The notes under the pieces are model-generated. The model was not told the origin of the DNA. It was given only the letters and a program-made list of their open reading frames with translations, and did no database searches. Of a stretch of DNA of 64,000 bases, positions 1 to 9,709 are shown piece by piece. The stretch comes from Darksidea phi (taxonomy: Eukaryota; Ascomycota; Dothideomycetes; Pleosporales; Lentitheciaceae): the NCBI GenBank assembly GCA_030770425.1, contig JASJFT010000113.1, positions 1 to 64,000 on the forward strand. The letters are read 5' to 3'. Numbering within the stretch: position 1 is the first letter of the stretch; the number at the start of each line of letters is the position of its first letter. The translations under genes and the position numbers were made by a program.

Positions 1-1977
1 TCACGAAAAACACAGCCAGCCCAGGAGCCAACGTGACGTCACGCCGGGTAGTGGCCCAAGCTCCTGGGGGAGGGGAGCTTGCGAAGCATATCAGACGGTC
101 TGCGCAGTCTATTCTGGCCCGAGAAGTACCCAATTTATTATCAAGAACCTAACTCTCACTTCAAGCCCATGGGGATCGCTTCGTCAAGCTTTGTTCGTGA
201 AGGGCACGTTCGATTTTCCAGGTCGAGACAAGCGGAGTCATGACTAGAGAGTGATGGAGGAAGGAGTCTTGAATACTCAAGTTGAATCATCTGACCAACT
301 CCATATATCATACGATACGCTACCTGCCAGTCCGCTCACAGCCATTCCAATATAAAAAAAGGGATTTGCGAGTACATTGAAACGGGAAGAAGCCATTACA
401 AAAGCGAAGGAGGGATAGTATCGCTTGGGTATGTACTCCCAACAACACCTAGTCTAGTACTCTAACTAAACAGTATCCTACCCTACCGCACTCTACCAAA
501 TAGTATCCTAGGCCCATAACGTATAGGGATGACGACGAAGGGATCGAGCTAGAGTAAGCATACCGAGACTAAATACACTGTACGAGAATCGAAGGGTATC
601 GAGTAGCATCGAGTATTCCGATTGTCCTAGATCACAAAGGCCGTTACGACTTGTTAGCTAGAGCGCTACCTTAGCTAAGTGGTGCGGTGCGGAGGATCCG
701 AAGAACCGTAAACGCAACTCTCCCTAGTATTAGCGGATGCCCCTCGGGGAATTGAATCGAACCCCTAGTAAAGCCCTTGCAGCCGATTCTACTACTATAG
801 TAAGCTACAGGTACAAAACTGCAGTGCCGTAGCTAGCTATAGGTCGGTTGAGACATGTCGGAAGGGTCCAACCTCTTTATATGCCATGTACCTAGTATAG
901 GTCGACATGGGATCAACATAACGTAAAGGAGAGCGATGGGAGATGATTTCGATGCGTTGATGGGCCTCTGGATAGCTGTTGGTGACACCATCAAGGTGTG
1001 GATGGTAAGGTATACCGGGAGCTCCTGGTGAAGAAACATGTCGCAGCACAGGCGTAGTGGACAATGAGGATGGGATATCGAATCGAGAAGGCGAAAAGAT
1101 TGAGGCTGTGAGAAAGATGGGAGATGAGGGCGGAGGATGGAAGATGGAAGTTGCAGGATGAAGAGATTGACCCTGCGATGAGGCTTGTTTGTTCATTGCG
1201 ATGTTAGGAACACAGTCGCGACGTGGTGGTTTCCCATCGAAGCAGGAGCAGCCCACAGTTTTCTGCATGACTGGCGTAACGTGAATGCGATGATTTTCTC
1301 CCGTTCGCAAGCTGCACGCCACGAAGGCTGAAAGAGTTGAACACTTAGCTGGTAACATTTTCAGGCAAAAAGGCATATCTGTTTACAGTGTGAAACGGAC
1401 GAGGAGTATGTTCGAGCATTCTAGTCTGGCTGGCCATCCAGCGATCAAGAAGAAGGTAATGAAAGATTGACAATGTGCTTTCCTAAGTTAAGAGACGCAC
1501 CATCTCGCGAGACGCTTAGACCTCTAGGGCCATTCCTTTCTACTATTAAGATTCAGCATTAGACTATTGAGCGGATATTAGACAGCAAAATTACTGAATA
1601 CAGATTATAAACATTGCTAATTTACCAATTACGGTATTACGACAGATGGCGAGTCGGAAAGGCAAGCCTCCTCTCACTTTACCAACTAGCGAAATGCCCC
1701 TTAAAAATTATTAGTAAACGGTGCTAAATTAGCAAGCTGCTAAGCTTAATCACAATTAGCTCCCGCTATCCCGTACCTGTGCTTATAGCTACAAATAGAA
1801 TTAAAAAACCACCTAATAGGCCTAGTATTACTAGAGTTATTAAAGAAATTGCTTTGAGCCACTCGCCTGTGTGAGCCATTCGCTTGTAGAATACGTTATA
1901 CGCAATTCAATATTACGAGGTGAATTTGTGGGTATCTAAATTTTCTCGCTTCGTAGATTTGATTTTGTCCGTAATCG
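1..1977. other. Left flank, no supported gene
   Basis: I see no gene I can support here. The longest reading frame is on the minus strand at 837-1376 (179 codons). It has several cysteines near its start but no domain, no clear signal peptide and no splice context, so it may be chance. From about 1560 to 1900 the sequence becomes AT-rich with many TA steps and few CA/TG, like a small RIP-affected remnant. Confidence 0.5.
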
Positions 1978-3540
1978 TCACGCGTGCTCGACCGGGTCCG
2001 ACGACCTTGACCGGCCTGACCGCATTTCGATGTCGCTCGCGTTGTCCTCGCTCGTCTTACCGCGTCGTGTCCATAAAGTCTCCAACCCAGATAATATAGG
2101 CCTGCTGTCCGTGTCCTCGTATGCGATGTTGACCGTATGGTCCACGCAGGTGCGCGGCCTGTTCATGTTTTTGGACCCTAACGTTCGTGACGACGACACC
2201 GTGTGGCTCTTTGATTTTGACGATGCTCCGCTCAGACCAATGCGAGAAAGCACTCCTTTCCCATCGTGCGAGCGAAATAATTTCTGCACCGTAGGAAGAC
2301 AGGCTACGAATATAGCCACGCCGAGTTCTACCATACCCCAGTACAATGTTGATGACAAACTCGCTGTTAGATTTCCGTCAGATGAATGCCTAAGGCGGTC
2401 TGCGCGTCATGATTATGAACGAACCGGATCTTTGTTCAAACGTCAAGGGCGGGCCTTGTTTCGTTGAGAAAACACGAGGGGCCAGGAAGGAGAGCCGAAG
2501 CACAGAGGCTACAACCGTGCTTTCCACAAAATTTAGCATCCATCAGCAGCCAGTCAGGTTTTCGTGGGTCTAAGAAACATCGACGTACGCAGAGCCTACA
2601 AGGAAGACGGACATTACACCGATCTTCTTCGTGGTGTTCAGTTTCAACTTCCAAATCTGCAAGCACACGCTCGGTCAGTTTCGCGTTTCGCGTTTGGCGA
2701 GGAAGACGAGAACGAGCGGGACGTACAAATGGCATAGGCAGGATAAGGATGTAAACGTCAAGGATGGCGCTAGTGAGGAAGTTCAGAAACAATATCCACA
2801 GCGTGTCGGGGCAATGCGCCGCGAAAAGCTTAACTGAGCCCCAATTAGAGTTGAAGTGTGTGCCGCACTGGAAGAGCTCGGCGAAGAAGAACGACACGGT
2901 CCATGCCGCGACGATGTATATGGACACGGTGATAAGCTTGCGGGCTTTGTTGACGGAGAAGATGCGCAGGTATAGAAAGAGGAAACTGCATCTAACCAAA
3001 CCCACAGCCAGCGGGTGCAGGAAGAGAAAGGGATATTGGATCTAGTCAGAGTGCCCGTCCATCGTCAGTCACGATCAACCTGAAAGCCTTTCACCAAGTC
3101 TCGATAGACATACCTTTCTTCCCAGTGTCAATTGGGCCATTTCCAGCTCAGCACGGCCATCGGCCCCAGGAGGAATCTTAATCGACCCTCCGAGGGCGCC
3201 CTCAGAAGCGCCATAAGTGAGCATGGAGCCGATGCCTATGGACAAGATCTGCGGTATGTCAGTTCCCACCGAAGGCCGCCACGATGGTCAACAACAGAGA
3301 CACTGACACTGAGGATGACCACGTAGGCCAAGCGAGGCGTCGTGGTTGAAACATCGTCTGCGTGGACGGAGTATTGGTACGTACCGTTGCAGGCACCAAG
3401 AGCCAGTCGTCGGCCATCAGAGGCTGCTTCAAGCTGAGGCGCACCCAAAATTTCGTCGCCACAGTGATGACGTCCACCACTGCTAGAGAGATGCTCGCGG
3501 CGGTGAGGTGTTTACCTGTCTCGAAGTAAACGGAAGCCAT
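1978..3540 (-). CDS. SAT4/PTH11-like rhodopsin-fold integral membrane protein
   Basis: This is a multi-pass membrane protein of the fungal SAT4/rhodopsin family, whose members are mostly uncharacterised and include PTH11-like surface receptors. I read six exons on the minus strand: 3540-3385, 3248-3114, 3041-2727, 2656-2589, 2519-2425 and 2363-1978. Together they give 1155 nt and 384 aa with every junction in phase. Family hallmarks are MADDWLL after the second helix, the FLYLRIF helix end, ILDVYILILPMPF followed by IWKLKLN, VGSATVVASVLRLSFL, and YWGMVELGVAIFVACLPT near the last helix. The tail is polar and serine-rich. Donors are mostly GTACGT or GTATGT; the last one (GTTCGT) is weaker. It lies next to the M20 peptidase and could belong to the peptide cluster or simply flank it. 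Confidence 0.85.
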
Positions 3541-4656
3541 GGTGAAGCGGCTGGAAGAGGAGCTGCAGTATCGTGTGTAATTGCAGCTAGTTTAGCAGTT
3601 CTCCAATAGGCTACAGCCCGTGTTATAGGGCGACTGGAATCCTCTGGGGGCTTTATCCCGGAGACTGCGGTATTGCCCAGCTTACTGTGGTTGCAGGGCG
3701 AGAGGACGTTGCAAGGATCACCACGGAGGTTCTAATACCTCCTAGGACCTGTTTCCTGTTCTGAATTTATCGTTATGGTTTAGTTTGTAAGGAAAATAAG
3801 AATTCTCCTATGTATCGCGGTACGTTTTTAACTACTCTTTACCTAAGTTGGCTGAGTTCTGTGCTTCTGACACTGAGTTTTGGTATATAAGTTACAAAAC
3901 AGCGCCGCCCGAGGTTCAAAGCTTTTAGTAGCAACTCCTCCATGCACCTATCACAGTGTGAATATTTTCCCCTGCAACTACAGTACACAGGATCTGCCAT
4001 GGCCGTTCTAGATGCCTTTTGGCGCCCGGATGTCCGTTGTGTTCTCTGTTAGGTTACATTACTTTCAGGTAACCATGGGGTCGAAAAAGCTCGGTGCAGC
4101 CTTGGCGACTGCTGAATTTTTCAAAAACAATACAAGGTTCTTTGCGCTTGTCAACCAAGTGAAAGATCGGTCAGGAGGAGGATGCTCCGGACGAAAAGAG
4201 ATAGTGCATGAATTGTCAGTCTCCGATTGCGCCTCCACGAAATATCTGCCTTCCATTTCCAGCGTTAGATCATTCTTATCTGGCTATAGTTATTTCGAAA
4301 TTCATGTCCATTGGCGGTTATGGCATAAGCTGACTCTAGGCGTTTCTGAAGGGGGTCGATGCAGGATGGCCCGCTCGAGCCGTGCCGAGCCGCTACAATA
4401 TGCGCGGCGAATACGAGTGCAGTAGGTATCTATGAGTGCGCGGAGATGAACAGGATTATTTACGAGCTCAGTCTAGGATTGGTACTTGGCTGCGTCGGGG
4501 TACTTAAACAGTCGAGATTACCCGACCAATTCTCGTCTCACCTTCCCCACCCGTCCATATTACGTCCAGGGTGCCATTCTACCACGTGGACCTGTGAGAC
4601 AATCGTTATCTATCCAGAAGCCGGAAACGCGCATTATTTTTTCCTTGTTACCCACC
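3541..4656. other. Intergenic, shared upstream region
   Basis: This 1.1-kb stretch separates two divergently transcribed genes and should hold both promoters. I see no convincing coding sequence. The plus frame at 4012-4425 has no recognisable domain. Confidence 0.5.
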
Positions 4657-5911
4657 ATGAAGCAGGCAAACCTATCGGCGCTGCTCTTCTCCTGCAGCTT
4701 TGCGGTGGTCGCCGTAAGCGCGCAAAGTGCCCCTTCGTACCGCGACAAGCTCCTCTCTCTCCACCAATCGATCGTCGAGATTCCCTCGATATCCGGAACT
4801 GAGGCCGCTGTCGGGAACTTCCTGATTGACTACCTCACAGAGCAGGGTCTTGCCACGGAGCGCCTGTTCCTACCGTCGTCAGAGCGATTCAACGTTCTCG
4901 CATGGCCAGAACGGCGCGCGTCCAATCGGTCTCGCATCATTTTGACGACGCACATTGACGTCGTACCACCATACTTGCCATACTCACGCTCAGGGCCTGA
5001 GCCGCCAACGGCCGAGACGGTCATCGCCGGCCGCGGTACCTCTGACGCAAAGGGCTCTGTGGCCGCGCAGACGCTGGCGGTGCTGGAGCTCATGACTGCC
5101 GGCTCTATTAACGGCGACGATGTGATGCTCGTCTTCGTTGTCGGCGAGGAAGTAAATGGCGATGGCATGATTCACTTCTCGGACGTTATGACAAAGCGCG
5201 GCACCCGGCCCAGCGTCGCCATCTTTGGCGAGCCTACCAACAGTACCTTGGCCTGCGGTCACAAGGGAGGCATGGCCTGTAACATCCTCGCAAAGGGCCT
5301 ATCTGGTCACAGCGGTTACCCTAAGTCTGGGAAGAGCGCCAACGAGGTGCTCATGCGTGCCCTTGTGAAGGCCATCGACGCTGACCTCGGCAACAGCGAG
5401 CTCTACGGCAACACCACTGTCAACGTGGGCTTGATGGCAGGCGGCGTCGCCCCCAATGTCATCCCTGATGCAGCAAACGCTTCGCTCGCAATTCGCGTCG
5501 CCTTAGGACCCCAAGAAACCGGCCACGTCACCGTGAGGGACCGGCTCCAGGAAATCCTGATTGGCGTTGATTCAGAGGCTTTCACACTTGAGTGCCCCTT
5601 TGGCTTTGGAGTCGTCGATACCAAATGTGACGTGGATGGTACGTTTTTGCCGCCGCTCATGCGGAATGGATCTAGAAAAAGAGAAAAGTACTGACCGCTC
5701 ACCAGGTTTTAAGACCGACGTGATGGCATATGGTACAGATATTCCCAGACTGCAGGGTAATCACACACGATACCTTTACGGGCCTGGGGATATTCTGAAA
5801 GCCCACACTGCCGATGAGTCAATCACTCTAGGGGAACTAGAGAGTGCAGTCGAAGGCTACAAGAAGCTTATCATGAATGAAATTGAGCCTAAGGAGCCTA
5901 ATAAGTGTTGA
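4657..5911 (+). CDS. Secreted M20-family metallopeptidase (carboxypeptidase PM20D1-like)
   Basis: Predicted zinc-dependent exopeptidase of the M20 family, which trims peptides or N-acyl amino acids using a two-metal site. Two exons, 4657-5638 and 5706-5911, are joined across a 67-nt intron (donor GTACGT) and give 395 aa. The start is chosen because it gives a signal peptide (residues 1-22, ending VSA before QSAPS); the frame is open upstream of it but uninformative. Metal-site motifs are intact: HIDVVPP (His99), GRGTSDAKG (Asp130), GEEVNGDG (Glu164-Glu165), GEPTN, GHKGG, and SGHSGYP in the lid domain. The C-terminal GPGD segment is also present. It lies 340 bp tail-to-tail from the UstYa-family gene. 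Peptidases are regular members of dikaritin clusters, so trimming of the peptide product is a reasonable inference; a general nutritional role is the alternative. Confidence 0.9.
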
Positions 5912-6251
5912 AAATGGACCATTAGGTGGTCTTGTATACCTCCGTATCTCGGGGAGAACAGAGATTTCTGAACTCAGTTTTAATGTAGTAGTCCTTAGAT
6001 TTTGAACCTTTTACATTATAACATAAGAGTCTACTAGTAATGATCTGTATGGCCAGATGTCTTTGGAATAGAGCTAAAAACTAGCCATGAATTTAACTAA
6101 TATAATAGTAATTAAAATGGTCTTAGAGCGTTACTGAGTAAAGGAGTTCTTTGTTTCATTTTAATAGACTATGCATATAACCCTAGACCTCCGCTGATGA
6201 ACGAACGATTTAGCCCGTCTGCGCTTAGAGACCAGATAGTTAGATTAGCCT
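5912..6251. other. Convergent intergenic spacer
   Basis: AT-rich spacer between the convergent M20 and UstYa-family genes. It should contain both 3' untranslated regions; nothing else is visible. Confidence 0.5.
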
Positions 6252-7306
6252 TCATCCATCCTGATTCAAGATGCTATAATCCGACACATCAACCATGCGG
6301 GACTCCGCGAACGCACGCAATTTGTCCCATTTCACACACTCGTTCGTAGTATCCCTTTTTGATTTCGGAATACCGTCGTCCCACGTGAAGAAGGCCAGTG
6401 TTGGGTCTCCCCGGCACATAGCCGCCTCACGGAAATACTCCAAGCAGTGGTCTAGCCCGTCGGTCAGTCGGTCAGTTCCTGCACATCTCGCTGAGAATCT
6501 CTGCATGAGTCAACATACCTACGTGGCCCCTTTCAAATTCCAATTCATATTCATTCATGTTGCGGAAATCCATAGTCAAATGCTCGCGAAGGTGTTTCTG
6601 TTACCATGTGAGCTTTCTTGTTGTAAATTGGTGCTTTCAGTGGGGAGAGGTACGTACCACGCAGTGGAGCTCATGGAACACAGTCATTTCAGCCAGATAA
6701 CCTGATCCATCCCTGAAAGAGATGGATGTCTCTCCCAGTCGCTCAAGCTCGTCCTTCGATATCTTCAATGCCATTGCTATGAAACACAGTGAGCATCGGC
6801 TTAAGTGTTAACCAACAGAAGGGGCGCTTCTGTAACAAAAGTACATACGCTTGATGAGTTCAGCCCAGGCCTCGTCCATCGCCTTGGTACGCTTGCCAGC
6901 AAACACATTCTCCGACTCGATTGACCTGTTCAAGACCACCCTCTCATATTCAATGGCCGCAGTACCCGGTGCTACGTTGGGGTTAGTGTTTCTGTCTCTG
7001 CAAACCGCGAGCCGATGCCCGTCCACCGTTTGTCTTACACCATACAAGCTGGGGCCGAACGCAAGAAGAGCCTGATTCCTGTGCGCCCCTACTGTTGATA
7101 CTGGCCCACCAGGCACCATTTGAGAGAAAAATGAGTGCAAGGAGCACAATGTTCAGAGGGCTGGGAAAACACCTTCGAACTGATGATGGTGGGCCTCGGA
7201 TATCCCCTACAGATATTTCCGATCCCTTCTCGTCATCCACGAGAAATGGGGCTTCCTCATAGGCCGCATCGCCTTTCAGATCTCCACGTGAGAAATCCAA
7301 ATTCAT
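6252..7306 (-). CDS. UstYa-family oxidase (DUF3328), candidate RiPP cyclase
   Basis: UstYa-family proteins are membrane-anchored oxidases that install the side-chain cross-links of fungal RiPPs such as ustiloxin, asperipin and phomopsin; some act in other pathways. Five minus-strand exons, 7306-7039, 6971-6849, 6776-6658, 6597-6519 and 6451-6252, sum to 789 nt (262 aa) in perfect phase. The acidic N-terminus is followed by one membrane helix at about residues 50-69. Next come WSPGTAAIEYE, the KRTKAMDEAWAELIK segment, FRDGSGYLAEMTVFHELHCV with the first HxxHC (165-169), and GHVDHCLEYFREAAMC with the second (195-199). This order and spacing match the family. No frame in a single exon shows the second motif completely, because the 67-nt intron 6452-6518 splits it. 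The gene is 1.25 kb from the precursor peptide gene and transcribed away from it. Confidence 0.92.
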
Positions 7307-7439
7307 TGTGAATGGAGGGAAGGGCTGGGGAATAACCAGAAAACTCCGGCAAATGGAATATGTAGTCGTGGTTCTAGACAGTTCTGGGCCTAGGGATACT
7401 TGGTTGTCGAGAAAAGGATTCACCATAAACCTCAGCTCA

Positions 7440-8334
7440 ACGATGTTGGGGTTATTAGTCCGGCGGTCGCAATGCAGTTGACTAGCGCCGCTCGGCTACT
7501 ACTGCATAGAACCTCACATGATGTTTCCAAAAAGGCAGCACGAGTAACTTGCGCGCTCTGTAGCACCCACGGGCCATCTCCACCCAGTAGTGGCACATGC
7601 ATGTTATTCACAATGCCAAGAGTATTAATATCGACCTTGTAAAGACGGGATTAAGCGCATACGGGGAAGATATTGTTGCCCTTCCACGAAACGCAGCGTA
7701 GACAAGACGCCCTATTAGTTTCGATGCAGTCATGCTAAAATTGGGAAGGAGGTTGCAGGGGCTATGGGACGAGACTTATGCAGCTATTTGCCAAGTCCCC
7801 GATGCATATGCAAGGTCGGTGTTTATCGATATCAGGTTCAGCCTTATCGGATCCAACCTCATCGAATCCAACCCCATCAGATTCAATCTCATCATCGTCT
7901 CAGTTGAAACTCAGACAGCAGAGCCTTCCAAGCTGGAATAAGATAGGGTACAGGGTCGGCGTCTAAGCTGACTAAGATGACCTCGTCAGACTCGACTAGC
8001 AGCAACAGATATTACCTTGTAAAGGCACTCGCCAACAATACTTAGAGCGCAAATCAGATGATAATTTGCATACTTGGCATGTACCCAAAGGAACCTTGTC
8101 CGCGAATGTGCATATGCAATACAACACGATTGCAACCCCACTAATTCTTAGAATCAGAGAAACTATTCTATCTCGCGTGAGACCGCTTCTTTCTCCATTT
8201 TTTTTGTCCCGGGGGGTTTGACGGCTTACCTTTAACTGGTCACTCTCTTGGTCACTGGTCAGACCCCTCATGCTAAGACGGAAAAATCTCCATGTTGGTA
8301 CAAAAGACACTGCGGGGACTAAGATCGAAAGCAT
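7440..8334 (-). CDS. Possible single-pass membrane protein, unresolved or decayed
   Basis: The minus strand has an open frame at 8334-7996 with a short basic stretch and one convincing membrane helix (ILRISGVAIVLYCICTF), followed by a cysteine-rich patch. A GTAATA donor after VPLQ can join to an open segment that ends soon after LLSEFQLRR. A separate minus-strand open segment of about 60 codons lies at 7440-7630. I do not recognise the protein and could not join all pieces. An N-terminal helix followed by a lumenal domain is the UstYa layout, so a decayed UstYa paralogue is one possibility, but no HxxHC motif was found. Confidence 0.25.
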
Positions 8335-8556
8335 GAAACTTTAGCACGTGCCTGATTCGGAAGGGCTAATTGTCTGAAATCAAGCGTGAGCATTCCAATG
8401 CCTCGTTGATACATATGTATCTCGTCGCGACCGCCTATACTTGAAAAATTACTGAACAAGAATTTGCTTCCATAAGCTACACAGCCCACAACAGCAGTCA
8501 CTATTATCTTGAATACAAGCAACCAATCCTGCCTTTGCAAGTTGTCTCTATACAAT

Positions 8557-8865
8557 ATGAAGCTCTCTTTGGTCCTTCTTAGCGTGGCGGCGGGCGCTCT
8601 GGCTGTACCACTGATGAAGAGTAAGTGCATTCGACGCATTAAAGATCGTACTGTGAGCTCTGGTCACATCTAATGAACTGCATCAGATAGCCCGCAAGAC
8701 GTTGACGAGATGGTCGGGAACCTCTGGCATGCGAAGGACGATCACAAGAGGAGCGGCTCTGATGAGGTCGTTGGGAATCTCTGGCATACAAAGGACGATC
8801 ATAAGAGGGGCGATTCTGATGAGGTCGTTGGGAACCTTTGGCATGCAAAAGACGATAGCAATTAA
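8557..8865 (+). CDS. RiPP precursor: signal peptide plus three Kex2-bounded 19-aa repeats
   Basis: Candidate precursor of a ribosomally made, modified peptide (dikaritin-like). Two exons, 8557-8620 and 8687-8865, flank a 66-nt intron (GTAAGT donor, TCTAATG branch, CAG acceptor) and encode 80 aa. Residues 1-16 are a signal peptide (MKLSLVLLSVAAGALA). The rest is three repeats of 19-residue period with an invariant VGNLWH core followed by [A/T]KDD. Repeats one and two end in HKR, a Kex2 site; the last ends DDSN at the C-terminus. The region before each core is acidic (DEM or DEV). Signal peptide, tandem near-identical repeats and KR cleavage define fungal precursors such as UstA, PhomA and kexin-processed repeat proteins. 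The adjacent UstYa-family gene, peptidase and transporter make the RiPP reading the best one. The exact core boundary is not known; GNLWH is the invariant segment. Confidence 0.88.
8704..8862 (+). repeat. 57-bp coding repeats of the precursor (3 copies)
   Basis: Three in-frame copies start at 8704, 8761 and 8818; the third is truncated at the stop. Copies differ at few bases, mostly silent changes (for example AAC/AAT and CTC/CTT within the GNLWH codons), while GNLWH is unchanged. This suggests duplication followed by selection on the peptide. Confidence 0.95.
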
Positions 8866-9709
8866 AGCGATGGCAACTTGCGATGTGAGTGAATTATGCA
8901 GAACTCAGCGTAGGAAGAAAGTTAGGCCGCGGAGAGCGATGATGACGATGTTGAATCTAAAGCTGCCAGTTTCCACTGTAGATCGAAAACTTGACATCGG
9001 GTGCAGCCTAGGCAGTGAGGAGATGGTATTTGATGTTTGAGATGATTTTATATACGGTTTTGCCCTCCTATAATCTGTCTGCCATCTTGATTGCCAAACT
9101 TGACTCTTGATATTGCTAGACGCTCGGTAGTCTATTCGGAGCCTACTTGTATGTTTAGGCCAGATCAACACTAGCGGGGGCTTAAAATTACGCCGTATTA
9201 CTGCCGAAACGTAGCCACATCTCTTTTGAACTATCTCAGACGGAGACGGAGGCCCCACCGAACAGGCCCTAATTAGCCGGGATGACATGCGCTGTGCCAC
9301 ATCTTAAAAAAGTCCCCCAATTGACATAATAAAAGCGTGCCCACCGGTGAGTCTAGGACAATAAACTCATTTGTCACATGTCCATCACCGGAAATGCAAA
9401 GATATGAGCTCCGGAACGCTGAACGCATGCCCTTAGGACCTATGCAGGTCTTGATTTAGTCCTCTCAAAGACAACCCACTGCCAAGGCCTACGCCGTAGC
9501 ATTGCATCACAATATCGCCACGGACACAATATTGCATTCTTACCGCTGGGTATTACTACCACGTCCCTAATTCATCCCCTTACTTACTTGATATACAGCT
9601 CCTATCGCAAGAACGGTACGTATTAGTGGTCAATCCGCATCACGGAGATATTTAACGAATCAACATTAGAGTTTCTTAACGACACACGCACATTTGATCT
9701 ATAACACCG

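Noticed and set aside
690..800. tRNA-like sequence (minus strand GGGGTTCGATT)
   Set aside because: The T-loop-like string has a 12-nt loop instead of 7, and no D-arm, anticodon arm or acceptor stem could be paired.
8319..8639. Minus-strand frame with a hydrophobic stretch
   Set aside because: It lies antisense to the precursor's first exon and leader and shows no family resemblance.
8639..8848. Minus-strand repetitive frame opposite the precursor
   Set aside because: It is the antisense shadow of the three 57-bp coding repeats and has no signal peptide or other support.
8557..8865. Precursor as a mating alpha-pheromone gene
   Set aside because: Signal peptide and KR repeats fit, but the repeat has no WC...GQ-type pheromone core and no dipeptidyl-aminopeptidase (X-A/X-P) spacer, while a UstYa gene is adjacent.
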